Below, piece by piece: positions 50,801-58,217 of a stretch of DNA of 64,000 nucleotides. Both the position numbers and the translations under genes were made by a program. The first letter of the stretch is position 1, and each line of letters starts with the position of its first letter. The notes beneath the pieces are model-generated. The model was given only the letters and a program-made list of their open reading frames with translations, had not been told where the DNA came from and did no database searches. The stretch is from contig NZ_FMWS01000014.1 of assembly GCF_900103255.1 (NCBI RefSeq), forward strand, positions 98,226 to 162,225, in the 5' to 3' direction. The DNA comes from Gilliamella bombi. Lineage in GTDB: Bacteria; Pseudomonadota; Gammaproteobacteria; Enterobacterales; Orbaceae.

Positions 50801-50891
50801 TCCACCTGCATTTGGTGAAGCAATGTATGATCGTGATATTCAAGCCGTATCAAAAGGTGGGCAAAAGATAAGAATCATCCCACAACAATAG
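44886..50891 (+). CDS. Large alpha-2-macroglobulin family protein with thioester motif
   Basis: A 2001-residue periplasmic protease-trap protein. Instead of the lipobox of E. coli YfhM (1653 aa), it has two N-terminal hydrophobic segments (about residues 3-40 and 72-92), so it is probably anchored in the inner membrane. A Pro-rich spacer with a 21-bp tandem repeat (codons for APITIE twice, about residues 104-120) follows, then macroglobulin/beta-sandwich domains. The thioester motif is CSEQ, C1508-Q1511, in DYPHYCSEQIVSR, followed by the alpha-helical complement-like domain (to about 1780). A C-terminal insert (about 1890-1920) is Asp/Glu/Tyr-rich. No pbpC neighbour. Motif copy B lies upstream and a strong terminator downstream. 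Confidence 0.9.
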   Translation: MGLFKFILLLPFNILQKAWEIISTFLIFLFILIKGIFWLFSPIIGDIKWSTPSWLPDAKRFYYATGSVLKKIKTIISASIILGFIAYFSGNYAYHWYLNRPKPIESAPITIEPAPITINRYGTYLHSPDTSNDILSIKFTGPSHSPAPLDLIGKGEITEGVNILPKIEGKWTWSDGSTIKFMPKDKTWPLGTNYTVVLDPSKLFAENCELIRTNKTFTFTTPSFKYDFKNYGEVYINPTEPDMRNIINTIQFSHPVDRKSFEENIILSLYKGDVFLKKIGFTVTYGDNDKIAYVKSEQIPLLDKKGFLLIAINNKFTSTLGGNPSDLYISNTVDVPDKYHLNITKSELTLVEKSNEKIQQVLVLSLSHAVKSDDLSKSVKVWKLPKNPESPYKERYYSRYSSSYETKLNITSEILKKATPLSIKPIDTELAYQNQISFEFNTEQNSELYIEVNQPLSSQEGYFLKQDYQTILTVPSYPTYLDFAASGSLLSLSGEKKLPIVSRNIEQMKLEIDRVIPSQLQHLVAFNQSYEFSDMNFGELDNDHFIEKYSITKDVTGAPEEVKYTNVDLTRYLTANTNGNKNRGVFLLRLYGKDKKDTKYEFMASRFIVVTDLGIIAKKSLDQSNDLFIQSISSGEPVSGAKVSVLGMNGIAITSKNTDDNGHVRFAPLSEYYQGIKPLLYVVEKDRDLSFLPIKSYERNLNLSRFDIGGIRETLEGGALRSHIFSDRGVYRPGDTFHIGTIVRAQKWTNSLEGITVEAEIYDPKSNLALKKSIVLNKSGFNELSYKTNYESPTGDWYINLYLKNDDEESRILLGSSSVVVREFEPDKTAVSLKLLPEIKDGWLKPENIQAEIKAKNLIGTDATNRRVTNTLILEPSTPYFKKYEDYYFYQNISGERNSFKVELDEKTTDENGIVKLNLNDNIQSFEGNYTLRMLTDVFEPDSGRSVATTASTFISPNDYLVGAKADGNLRYINRDSVRHIDFIAINPTLEKIELSDLKLVLIEEKYLSVLVRQSSGVYKYESRRKESVLSEQPFKINQDKTRYQLDSKNPGNYIIQIKNNDDKLLYQGKYSIVGKANVTRNLDRNAELSLKIKDAQYNPGDEIEVSITAPYVGSGIITIERDKVYAWKWFHTDTTSSIQKITLPKDIGGNGYINVQFIRDPNSDEIFMSPLSYGVIPFKISNDQFNDKIVLQAPSLIKPGDTLPITIHTNTPQKAVVFAVDEGILQVSNYKLKDPLNSFLRKKALSVRTSQILDLILPEFRHLITASAPGGDGDNDDVLSNHLNPFKRKIDEPVAYWSGIIDVDGDKTIEYKVPDYFNGKIRIMAVSVGDKTMGHTQMSTTVHNDIVLQPNVPYFAAPNDEFEVSLNVTNLIENIGDKVIPINVKVSTTPNLSITSDNKKTIELANGKDGVLKFNFKATEQLGNGDLHFSANYNDITITRDISLSIRPLTEYRLITRMGRMADHKQTFTDFRDMYNNLSKREAAAAYSPFILSKGLSTYLQDYPHYCSEQIVSRAIPILIASKYKEFDLASKEGIAPLSELFQVLQSRQNSEGAIGLWYSTYNVDPFITLYAVNFMLEAKEMGYQVPQKMLDNANKYLQTIAESSDTSTYGLRVRAYAIYLLTRQNQVTTSYLASTISNLNRKDDSWKKDITAMYLASSYKMLKMDKEANKLIKPVWQQLEAAYDRAWWLNNYYDPLVVNAGKIYLISKHFPEKAKDIPAQALENMVIMLNKQKYTTQSAAMTILALSSYSQSIEQSNLSKDTLEINAISKDAEKQRIIANLSGILAKGKFNDQDAQLSITNKSSLPVWYMLSEQGYDKDIPKEPIKRGLEVYREFTDLDGKPVEQVKLGDKINVTVRIRALADEGATNIAIVDLLPGGFEVVQQPINSQEKDYDEYIQDNEEYDDYEEDDYDENYGWISPISIKTGKYTWYPEYTDVREDRVIIYGSTYNNKIQEFTYQIKATNVGIYSIPPAFGEAMYDRDIQAVSKGGQKIRIIPQQ

Positions 50892-50917
50892 TTGTTTTTA
50901 CAGTTAATCAATCACTG

Positions 50918-50942
50918 AAACGGGCTTATAGCCCGTTTTTAT
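50918..50942 (+). terminator. Rho-independent terminator of the alpha-2-macroglobulin gene
   Basis: AAACGGGCT (50918-50926), loop TAT, and AGCCCGTTT (50930-50938) form a perfect 9-bp stem running into T. It lies 27 bp after the stop. Confidence 0.88.
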
Positions 50943-51074
50943 CAAAGATAACGATAATAATAAAAAACGTATTCTAAACCTTGCTTTTAATATTCAAACG
51001 ATTAAATTAATTTTATGCTTAATATAAAACAGAAAATGAAACAATAAGGTTATTGATAGGCAAATGAAAAGGTA

Positions 51075-51094
51075 AATGCTATGCTTATAGCATT
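51075..51094. promoter_or_regulatory. Palindrome abutting a -10-like box upstream of argE
   Basis: AATGCTAT-GCTT-ATAGCATT is an 8-bp perfect inverted repeat ending at the T of TATAAA (51094-51099), 38 bp before the argE start. It does not fit the ArgR box (half-site spacing is wrong). It could be an operator for another regulator or an mRNA hairpin. Confidence 0.4.
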
Positions 51095-51136
51095 ATAAAA
51101 TAATATATTTTCGTTTAACATTTAAAGGTAATTTTT

Positions 51137-52294
51137 ATGGCCCTACCGTCTTTTTTAACAATATATAACGAACTAATTTCAATACCAACAATTAGTAACG
51201 TTACTAACAAGAAATTAGATTATTCTAACAAAGCACTCATCGACAAGTTAGCCTGTTGGTTTGAAGATTTAGGTTTTGCTATTGATATCCAACCTGTTCC
51301 TAATACTCGTCATAAATATAATATGTTAGCTACTTATTCAAATACCGAAAATAAAACCCAAGGTGGTTTATTGCTAAGTGGACACAGTGACACTGTTCCG
51401 TTTGATGATGGGCAATGGAGTAAAGATCCCTTTAAATTAACGGAAGAAAATAATAAGTTATATGGACTTGGCACCGCTGATATGAAAGGCTTTTTTGCCT
51501 TTATTTTAGATGCGCTGCGTGATATTGATCTTAAAAAGTTAACTAAACCCATTTATATCCTTGCCACCGCCGATGAAGAAACTTCAATGGCTGGTGCCGC
51601 ATTTTTTGCGAAGAATACTAAATTACAACCCGACTGTACTATTATTGGCGAACCAACATCGTTAATCCCCATCAGAGCACATAAAGGATTTATCTCTAAT
51701 TCCATTAAAGTCATTGGTAAATCAGGGCATTCTAGCGATCCCGATAAAGGTATTAACGCTATCGAAGTGATGAATTTAGTCATTGAACGCTTGTTAGTAC
51801 TAAAACAAAAATTTAAAGAACAATATCATAATGACGGGTTTAGCGTTCCTTACCCTACTCTAAATTTAGGTGTTATTCACGGGGGGGATGCGGCCAACCG
51901 TATTTGCGGTTGTTGTGAGCTAGTGATTGATATTCGTGTATTGCCCGATAACGATGTTGATTCACTTTATCATGCGCTTTGTGAAGCACTGCAACCCGTT
52001 ATGGATAAATATCCAAATCGAATTGCTATAGAATACGAAGTTGCCCCAATTCCGGGCTATGAGTGTAAAAAAGATCATCCAGCATTACAACACATTGAAA
52101 AATTAGTCGGTCATAGTGCGCAGACAGTCAACTACAGCACAGAAGCCCCCTACCTAAACCAAATTTCACCAACGATTGTATTAGGACCTGGTTCAATTGA
52201 ACAAGCACACCAGCCCGATGAGTTTATTTCAATGGACTTTTTAAAACCAACTAAAATAGCAATAGAACAACTAATTAAGGATTTTTGTCTTTAA
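51137..52294 (+). CDS. argE: Acetylornithine deacetylase ArgE
   Basis: Removes acetate from N-acetylornithine in arginine synthesis; M20 metallopeptidase fold, 385 aa (E. coli 383). Zinc ligands: [16 protein letters not shown] (H, D), [13 protein letters not shown] (D), [12 protein letters not shown] (catalytic EE), IIGEPTSL (E) and the C-terminal H in [10 protein letters not shown]. Dimerisation lid around [20 protein letters not shown]. The rest of the arginine genes are not adjacent (argCBH usually are). It ends just before a hairpin shared with rnz. Confidence 0.94.
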   Translation: MALPSFLTIYNELISIPTISNVTNKKLDYSNKALIDKLACWFEDLGFAIDIQPVPNTRHKYNMLATYSNTENKTQGGLLLSGHSDTVPFDDGQWSKDPFKLTEENNKLYGLGTADMKGFFAFILDALRDIDLKKLTKPIYILATADEETSMAGAAFFAKNTKLQPDCTIIGEPTSLIPIRAHKGFISNSIKVIGKSGHSSDPDKGINAIEVMNLVIERLLVLKQKFKEQYHNDGFSVPYPTLNLGVIHGGDAANRICGCCELVIDIRVLPDNDVDSLYHALCEALQPVMDKYPNRIAIEYEVAPIPGYECKKDHPALQHIEKLVGHSAQTVNYSTEAPYLNQISPTIVLGPGSIEQAHQPDEFISMDFLKPTKIAIEQLIKDFCL

Positions 52295-52305
52295 TCTGTT
52301 TTTTA

Positions 52306-52331
52306 TTCGCCGATAAAATAACATCGGCGAA
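52306..52331. terminator. Hairpin between convergent argE and rnz
   Basis: TTCGCCGAT (52306-52314) and ATCGGCGAA (52323-52331) form a perfect 9-bp stem with an 8-nt loop. Neither side has an uninterrupted T-run, but its GC content and convergent position support a shared terminator. Confidence 0.6.
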
Positions 52332-52351
52332 ATCTTATAAAATAAATCTAA

Positions 52352-53269
52352 CTAAATGGAAAAAGTTGCAAAATCGGTAGCGATTTCAGTATTTGCAAAA
52401 ACACTTTTTGCTTCATTAACTAACTTTTTATTGTTATTCAAATTATATCTTGGGCTTATATGAGTCATTATAAGTCTTTTGGCATTAGCTTGTTTGGCAA
52501 TCGTTGCCGCATGTATAGTGGTGGAATGACCACGTTCAATAGCCTTATCAACTAAAGCATGTTCTTGGGTTGCTTCATGAACAAGCAAATCAACATCATT
52601 AGCAAGATCAATTGAGGTTTGGCAAGGAATAGTATCACCTAAAATTGCTAACTTTCGGCCTTTTTTAATTTGACCTAAGTAATCTGTGCCATTAATTATT
52701 CGCCCATCATCAAGTGTAATTGTTTTACCATTTTTAAGATCGTTATAAAAAGGACCAGCCTGAATATTATCTTGCTTTAATTTATCGATATTAAGCTGAG
52801 CAGGTAGATCTTTTTCGATAATACGATAACCAAAACACGGCACACGATGTTGTAATAATTTTGCTTCTACTTGAAACTGATTATCTTCAAAAACGGTACA
52901 ATTTTCTTCAAGCTCAATGATGTTAAGAGGATAGGTTAACCAAGAATAACTAATTTCAATAACAGTTTCGATAAGGATTTTAATTCCTTTCGGAGCGATC
53001 AATGTTAAAGGAGATTGATTCTGCATCAAGGAACGGGAAGTTAAAACACCTGGTAGTCCAAACAGATGATCGCCATGTAGATGTGTTAAAAAAATGATCT
53101 CAAGTTTAGCAAGACTAAACTTGGCTTTTTGCATTTGCATCTGAGTTGCCTCACCACAATCAAAAAGCCAGAACTTACCCCGCTCTTGCCTAAGATCCAA
53201 TAAAATACTGCTCACATTACGTTGTAATGTTGGGGAACCAGCACTTGTCCCTAAAAAAGTCAAATTCAT
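52352..53269 (-). CDS. rnz: Ribonuclease Z / RNase BN
   Basis: tRNA 3'-processing endo/exonuclease of the metallo-beta-lactamase fold; 305 aa, the same as E. coli RNase BN (ElaC). Metal motif FLTHLHGDHLFGLPG, start MNLTFLGTSAGSPT, FDCGEATQMQM, the exosite region GPFYNDLKNGKTI, GRKLAILGDTIPC and VHEATQ, and the final MTHISPRY. It starts 6 bp after the yccJ stop, so yccJ-rnz is an operon. Confidence 0.95.
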   Translation of the reverse strand: MNLTFLGTSAGSPTLQRNVSSILLDLRQERGKFWLFDCGEATQMQMQKAKFSLAKLEIIFLTHLHGDHLFGLPGVLTSRSLMQNQSPLTLIAPKGIKILIETVIEISYSWLTYPLNIIELEENCTVFEDNQFQVEAKLLQHRVPCFGYRIIEKDLPAQLNIDKLKQDNIQAGPFYNDLKNGKTITLDDGRIINGTDYLGQIKKGRKLAILGDTIPCQTSIDLANDVDLLVHEATQEHALVDKAIERGHSTTIHAATIAKQANAKRLIMTHISPRYNLNNNKKLVNEAKSVFANTEIATDFATFSI

Positions 53270-53275
53270 AAAGAT

Positions 53276-53503
53276 TTAAACATTTTTACGTTCAATAGTC
53301 TGTTCACCCCAGAACAACTTATCCGCTTTGGTTTTAGAAAACGCAATTTTCAACACTTCATCACTACCTTCTGACCAAATTTGTTCGGCAAGTTTTTCAT
53401 CATGGTTAGCTAGCTCAAAAATAGCCTCAGCAATTTCAATCGAGGTTTCACGAACAGAAGCCCAAGATTTAATATCATGTATTTCTTTTTTATCGATGTT
53501 CAT
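53276..53503 (-). CDS. yccJ: YccJ family protein
   Basis: A 75-aa protein, exactly the length of E. coli YccJ, function unknown. The match runs throughout: [32 protein letters not shown] and the C-terminal [13 protein letters not shown], which is identical to E. coli. A strong AAGGAG precedes the ATG. In E. coli yccJ sits with wrbA; here it forms an operon with rnz, a different neighbourhood. Confidence 0.92.
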   Translation of the reverse strand: MNIDKKEIHDIKSWASVRETSIEIAEAIFELANHDEKLAEQIWSEGSDEVLKIAFSKTKADKLFWGEQTIERKNV

Positions 53504-53576
53504 TTTGCTACTCCTTTGAGTTGAATTAGAGGTAAAATAAACCTATTTACTGCAAAACACAATAGGCTAAATACGT

Positions 53577-54350
53577 ATGATAACAATTATTTCTCCGGCG
53601 AAAACTTTGGATTACCAATCTCCATTATTAACCCAAAATTACACACTTCCTCAATTTATTGACTCAACTAAAAAACTTATTCAAGATTGCAAAAAACTAA
53701 GTGTTGAGAATTTAGCTAACTTAATGTCTATTAGCAAAAAATTAGCCGAACTTAATTATGAGCGATTTAAAGATTGGCATAGTGATTTTAATCTTGAAAA
53801 TGCAAGACAAGCTATACTTGCTTTTAAAGGTGATGTTTATGAAGGATTACATGTTGAAGATTTTACTGATAAAAATCTAAAGTTTGCACAATCCCATTTA
53901 AGAATATTATCAGGTCTTTACGGTATTTTAAGACCACTTGACCTAATTCAACCTTATCGGTTAGAAATGGGGATCCGCTTAAAAAATGGTAGTAACACTA
54001 ATCTTTATCAATTTTGGGGCGATAAATTAACTCAACACCTTAATAGTGAACTAGCCAAAACATCACATCGCACATTAATCAATTTAGCCTCAAACGAATA
54101 TTTCAAAGCGATCAAACCAAAACAATTAAATGCAACTATAATTCAGCCTATTTTTTTAGATCAAAGCAAAGATACCTATAAAGTTATCAGTTTTTATGCA
54201 AAAAAAGCACGCGGACTAATGAGCCGATACATTATAAAAAATTGCATTGAAAAGAGTGACGATATTAAAAGTTTTAATCTAGAAGGCTATCAATTTGATT
54301 CGAAACGATCAACTGACTTAGAATGGTACTTTATACGCAATCATCAATAA
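53577..54350 (+). CDS. yaaA: Peroxide stress protein YaaA
   Basis: DUF328 protein, 257 aa (E. coli 258), which limits DNA damage during hydrogen peroxide stress by reducing free iron; it has a DNA-binding-like fold. Signature segments: MITIISPAKTLDYQSPL, NARQAILAFKGDVYEGL, LRILSGLYGILRPLDLIQPY, RLEMGIRLKN, YQFWGDKLT, INLASNEYFKAIKP and SFYAKKARGLMSRYII. It is monocistronic or leads into the AEC transporter 7 bp downstream. Confidence 0.95.
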   Translation: MITIISPAKTLDYQSPLLTQNYTLPQFIDSTKKLIQDCKKLSVENLANLMSISKKLAELNYERFKDWHSDFNLENARQAILAFKGDVYEGLHVEDFTDKNLKFAQSHLRILSGLYGILRPLDLIQPYRLEMGIRLKNGSNTNLYQFWGDKLTQHLNSELAKTSHRTLINLASNEYFKAIKPKQLNATIIQPIFLDQSKDTYKVISFYAKKARGLMSRYIIKNCIEKSDDIKSFNLEGYQFDSKRSTDLEWYFIRNHQ

Positions 54351-54357
54351 AATAATA

Positions 54358-55314
54358 ATGATGGAATTTCTTACTACATTATGGGCACAGTTTTTATCTA
54401 CTTTGCCTTTATTTATCTTAATTTTATTAGGATATTTAGCTGTTAAAATTGGTCGTTGGCAAAAAACAGTAACCGATAGCTTAACTAAATTTACTTTTTA
54501 TATCGCATTCCCCATAATGCTGTTTCAGATTATGAGTCATTTTTCTGAACAGTCGCAAATCGATATAAAAGTGTTATTTGTCTTTTTTGGTGGATCATTT
54601 ATCGTCTTTGCGTTTGGTTGTTTGGTTGCATCAAAATTATTTAAATTAACAGGTTCAGAAAGTACACTTTTTGCTATGGGTGGTATCTATACTAATACCG
54701 TCTTTGTTGGCATTCCCATCATCAAAATGCTACTTGGCGAGAAAGCAATCCCCATTGTAGCCATTATTGTTATATTTAACGCACTGATTTTATGGACACT
54801 TGCTACCGTATCAATTGAATTTGTTCAAATGGGTAAATTTTCTGGACGGAGCTTTATCAAAGCATTAAAAAACGTATCAAAAAATCCTATTATTATAGGT
54901 ATTTTCACTGGGATTGTCGTAAATTATATTGGATTACCTATGCCCAAATTTATCAATCAGTCAACAAAAATGGTCAGCGATATGACTGCACCACTTTCAT
55001 TAATTGTGCTAGGTATGGGACTGGCTGAATATAAAATTCGCGACAAATTACTTATTACGACCTCTATCTGTATTTTAAAATTAGCTGCATTGCCAATTGT
55101 TACTTACATTATGGGTAAACTATTAGGTTTACCAACTTTGGAATTACAGGTAGTGGTATTACTTAGTTCGGTTTCAATTGCAATAAATTGTTATATGATG
55201 GCAAGACAGTTTGAAGTGTTACAAGGACCTATTGCTTCAAGCTTACTAATATCAACGACGCTGTCTTCTATTACAACGCCGCTAATTTTATCGATTATGA
55301 CACATTTACCTTAA
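54358..55314 (+). CDS. AEC (auxin efflux carrier) family transporter
   Basis: A 318-aa, ten-helix inner-membrane transporter of the AEC/bile-acid:sodium fold, similar in length to E. coli YfdV (314 aa). Two five-helix repeats are visible; typical segments are LILLGYLAVKIGRWQ, TKFTFYIAFPIMLFQIM, GIYTNTVFVGIPIIKMLLG and MTAPLSLIVLGMGLAEYKI. Substrate unknown (dicarboxylates or auxin-like acids in relatives). Two adjacent ATGs (54358, 54361) start it. It follows yaaA by 7 bp and converges on the EamA gene with only 13 bp between stops. Confidence 0.85.
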   Translation: MMEFLTTLWAQFLSTLPLFILILLGYLAVKIGRWQKTVTDSLTKFTFYIAFPIMLFQIMSHFSEQSQIDIKVLFVFFGGSFIVFAFGCLVASKLFKLTGSESTLFAMGGIYTNTVFVGIPIIKMLLGEKAIPIVAIIVIFNALILWTLATVSIEFVQMGKFSGRSFIKALKNVSKNPIIIGIFTGIVVNYIGLPMPKFINQSTKMVSDMTAPLSLIVLGMGLAEYKIRDKLLITTSICILKLAALPIVTYIMGKLLGLPTLELQVVVLLSSVSIAINCYMMARQFEVLQGPIASSLLISTTLSSITTPLILSIMTHLP

Positions 55315-55327
55315 CTGCTTATTGTGC

Positions 55328-56185
55328 TTAACTCAATGATCGATTTTTAATTTTGTAGTGTAGCAATAGTGCCAACACAATAACTACACTACCTAATATA
55401 AAGCGTAACCAGTCTAATGATTGATGCCAAATAACCACATTCACTAAAATCCCTGTTGGGATAACCACATTATTCATAATAGCTAAAGTACCCGAATCAA
55501 CTTTTGTCGCGCCAAAATTCCATAAAAAGTAACACACACCAGAAGCCACTATTCCAAGCCAAATAATAATTCCCCATTGCAAATTAGTTGTTGGTAATTT
55601 TGATGCATCACCAAACAGCAGCCAGCCAAAGCTGGCAACAATCACAGCTCCAAAATAAACCCAAGCAAAAGCCTGATGTTGAGGCATTGGATAAACCTCC
55701 ATAATCCTTTTATACCCTACTTGACCTAAGGCAAAAACAATATTAGCCCCTTGAATTAATAAAAAACCAATAATAAAGTTTGCACTAATATGATCATAAC
55801 GAATAATAGCGGCACCAATAACGGCTATTATTGCCGTAAAAAGGTAACTCAATCGTAATGGATGACGTTGCAGTAAATCATAAATAACCGTGACATAGAT
55901 TGGTGTAAAAATAGTGAATAATAAAACTTCAGGCACCAAAATATATTGAAAAGAATTATAATAAAAAAAGTACATAATCCCTAATTGACATGCCCCTACT
56001 CCCATTAAAAGCAACATCTGCTTAAAACGAATATTTTTAAAACGTAAAAATGGAATAAAAGTTATAAAGGCAAATAGCACTCGCATTACAACAGCAAACC
56101 AAGAATCGACTTGTCCACTTAAATAAACCGCAATAAAACTAAATGAGAATGACCAAATAATTGTCACAAAAATAAGATAAAGCAT
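55328..56185 (-). CDS. EamA/DMT-family transporter
   Basis: A ten-helix drug/metabolite transporter with two EamA domains, 285 aa from ATG 56185 (the frame is open to a GTG at 56239). Features: IIWSFSFSFIAVYLSGQVDS in TM1, the first-repeat end TIFTPIYVTVIYDLL, VLGAAII-type VIGAAIIRYDH, and the second repeat with LGIVASGVCYFLWNFGATKV. Substrate unknown. It lies downstream of an AraC regulator on the same strand, with a 212-bp gap, and may be its target. Confidence 0.82.
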   Translation of the reverse strand: MLYLIFVTIIWSFSFSFIAVYLSGQVDSWFAVVMRVLFAFITFIPFLRFKNIRFKQMLLLMGVGACQLGIMYFFYYNSFQYILVPEVLLFTIFTPIYVTVIYDLLQRHPLRLSYLFTAIIAVIGAAIIRYDHISANFIIGFLLIQGANIVFALGQVGYKRIMEVYPMPQHQAFAWVYFGAVIVASFGWLLFGDASKLPTTNLQWGIIIWLGIVASGVCYFLWNFGATKVDSGTLAIMNNVVIPTGILVNVVIWHQSLDWLRFILGSVVIVLALLLHYKIKNRSLS

Positions 56186-56397
56186 AATTGATGAATATAA
56201 AAAATAACTAGATACAGATCGTATCAATTGGCTTAACACTTGTAAACTTTATATCATAAAAATTGATTACTATGAGAAAATAATTGACAACCTGTAAGAA
56301 CAATTGTCGCTATATACAGTAATTTGAGAAACCACGGTAATGAACACGCATAAAAAAATTTAATAAATAAAATTAAATGTTAGTGATAAAAAATTGA

Positions 56398-57180
56398 CTA
56401 ACGTAGCCTCTTTGGTGAAAAACCAAAACGTTGTTTAAAGTAAAAAGCAAAACGAGAGCCTGATTCATATCCCACTTCTTGGGCAATTTGTAGGATCGTT
56501 TTTTGGGTAGTTTGTAACAGCATTAAACCAAAATTCATTCTTATATCTAAGATAATTTTGGATAAATTATATCCTTCTAAAGCAAGATGTCGTCGTAAAG
56601 TTGATTCGCTCATAGCAAATTGTTTAGCAATTTCTGCTGCCTGCCACTTTTTGTCTGGCTGCTGGTTAATAATTTCGCGAATTTTTTGGCTAATTTTTGG
56701 GTTATTATTCAGGGGAAAATACACACCAAATGCAGATAATCTAATTAATAATTCAATAAATAAATGTTTAACAAGATTAGAATTGCATTGGTTATGGGTC
56801 AATAATTCTGTTTTAATCTGTACCAATCGAGTAATAAAAGTTTCAGGTAATATTGTTTCAACTTTAATTTTTTTAAGAATTTGACTATTCTGATAAAGAT
56901 GAGATAAAGCAAATTGGTCTATTAACTGTGCATGCCAAGAATAACAGATGGCTTGATAATCCTTATCATCAATATAAAAATTATTTATATTCATTAAATT
57001 ACCTGCTGGAATCAGGACTAATTGACCTGTTTTTACCTTAAAATATTCGCCCTCACATTCAATCTGTTTTTCGCCATTTATGACATAGACAATCATTGGA
57101 TCATTGCTTTGAATCTGCTTTAGGGTTTGATTACAACGTTGTGTTATATAAGTCACTCGACCAATTGAAGCAAAATCCAT
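56398..57180 (-). CDS. AraC-family transcriptional regulator
   Basis: A 260-aa regulator with an N-terminal cupin-like sensor (VYVINGEKQIECEGEYFKV, LVLIPAGNLMNI) and a C-terminal double helix-turn-helix (about residues 165-260): KWQAAEIAKQFAMSESTLRR and ILQIAQEVGYESGSRFAFYF, ending FKQRFGFSPKRLR. The overall style resembles GadX/GadW-type regulators with a weakly conserved sensor. It starts 25 bp after the PEBP gene, so it may be cotranscribed with it. The effector is unknown. Confidence 0.88.
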   Translation of the reverse strand: MDFASIGRVTYITQRCNQTLKQIQSNDPMIVYVINGEKQIECEGEYFKVKTGQLVLIPAGNLMNINNFYIDDKDYQAICYSWHAQLIDQFALSHLYQNSQILKKIKVETILPETFITRLVQIKTELLTHNQCNSNLVKHLFIELLIRLSAFGVYFPLNNNPKISQKIREIINQQPDKKWQAAEIAKQFAMSESTLRRHLALEGYNLSKIILDIRMNFGLMLLQTTQKTILQIAQEVGYESGSRFAFYFKQRFGFSPKRLR

Positions 57181-57205
57181 AATCCTAATAGCCTATTAAC
57201 CAATA

Positions 57206-57760
57206 TCAACGTGAGTAGGAGTAAATCATATCTGCCTTCGCTATTTGATGCGAATTAGCAATAAAACCAATTAGAGCTGGTGTGGTTTGTTCATCAACCT
57301 CAATGTGATCAATGTCTAGTGCATAAAGTGTAAATTGATATCGATGAGTCGAATTTAGCGGAGGACATGGACCACCGTAATTTATCACGCCAAAATCATT
57401 ACGTACTAACCTACTTCCTTTAGGTAATAAATTGGGATTATTTCCTGCTGATTGTTTAATAAACGGCGTTTGTACAGGAATATTAACAATCACCCAATGC
57501 CACCAACCAGAACCCGTTGGTGCATCAGGATCATACATAGTTAATACTAAACTTTTTGTCGCTTTGGGTAGATTTTGCCATGAAATTTGCGGAGATATAT
57601 TTTCGCCTTGACAACCAAATTGATTGGATATAAACCGAGCAGTAAACCCGCTATCGACAAGATCAGTGCTAGTTAATTGTAATTGTGCCGCATTACTGCA
57701 ACTTGTACTCAATAATAATGTACTATAAATAATGGCTTTCGCTTTGTACAAAATACGCAT
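57206..57760 (-). CDS. Exported YbhB/YbcL-family (PEBP-like) protein
   Basis: A 184-aa phosphatidylethanolamine-binding-protein-like protein with a signal peptide (about residues 1-24, cleaved near CSNAA), like periplasmic E. coli YbcL. The ligand-pocket motifs are clear: LTMYDPDAPTGSGWWHW (about residues 74-90), INYGGPCPPLNSTHRYQF, and the N-terminal FGCQGENISPQISW. Molecular role unknown; YbcL variants affect host inflammatory signalling in pathogenic E. coli. First gene of a possible PEBP-AraC transcript. Confidence 0.88.
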   Translation of the reverse strand: MRILYKAKAIIYSTLLLSTSCSNAAQLQLTSTDLVDSGFTARFISNQFGCQGENISPQISWQNLPKATKSLVLTMYDPDAPTGSGWWHWVIVNIPVQTPFIKQSAGNNPNLLPKGSRLVRNDFGVINYGGPCPPLNSTHRYQFTLYALDIDHIEVDEQTTPALIGFIANSHQIAKADMIYSYSR

Positions 57761-57861
57761 GTTAACCTCTTTTAACTATTAAATAAAAGCCATCATAAGG
57801 AATTTTCAATCTATAATCAGCACAAATTAGCTTAAATATGACACAAATTCGATTAATATTA

Positions 57862-57948
57862 TCATTCTCTTGCGGCTAATACTCGTTCAACCATATCAAC
57901 AATGGCTTGAGTTTGTGAGTCAATTTCAATTTTGACTTTGTCTCCTAC
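57862..57948 (-). pseudogene. 3' fragment of a riboflavin synthase gene
   Basis: The minus strand reads VGDKVKIEIDSQTQAIVD then MVERVLAARE and stops (TGA 57862-57864). This matches the C-terminal end of riboflavin synthase alpha chain (E. coli: ARVNIEIDPQTQAVVDTVERVLAARE). Only about 28 codons remain; upstream the frame is broken. It is the scar of a deleted or duplicated ribE. A second protein-like but interrupted frame on the same strand (RIKESPIEAFAFLTSK, about 57950-58000) is unidentified. The gap 57761-58217 otherwise holds repeat R2. Confidence 0.65.
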
Positions 57949-58033
57949 TTACTTGTCAAAAAGGCAAAAGCTTCAATCGGGCTTTCTTTAATACGTTAAA
58001 TGGTTGGGCGAATGACCATAAAGCTTTTAGCCA

Positions 58034-58154
58034 AATCAGTGACCGTTTATGATATAAGCGCCATATCTCTTGTCTGTAATAAGGCGTTAGTTTTGTTTTT
58101 TATGTATATCCATTACAGCAATTTTTCAAATTACTGTAAACAATGCTAGTAAAT
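58034..58154. repeat. Dispersed ~125-bp repeat, copy R2
   Basis: Second copy of the repeat at 12511-12642. The hairpins GATAT-N7-ATATC and TTACAG...CTGTAA are conserved. It sits between the ribE relic and the 3' end of an adhesin-like gene. The left end (AATCAGTGACCG) coincides with a few minus-strand codons (VTDLAK) also partly readable in R1, so the element may derive from a coding sequence. Confidence 0.75.
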
Positions 58155-58217
58155 CCTAGAGATAAACAGATTTCACCAGCAACTATCCTGTGCAAAGGAT
58201 TTGCCATTAATGTCTTT

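Noticed and set aside
51075..51094. Palindrome before argE as an ArgR box
   Set aside because: Half-sites TGCTA/TAGCA are 6 bp apart rather than the WWWW spacing of ARG boxes; kept only as an unnamed palindrome.
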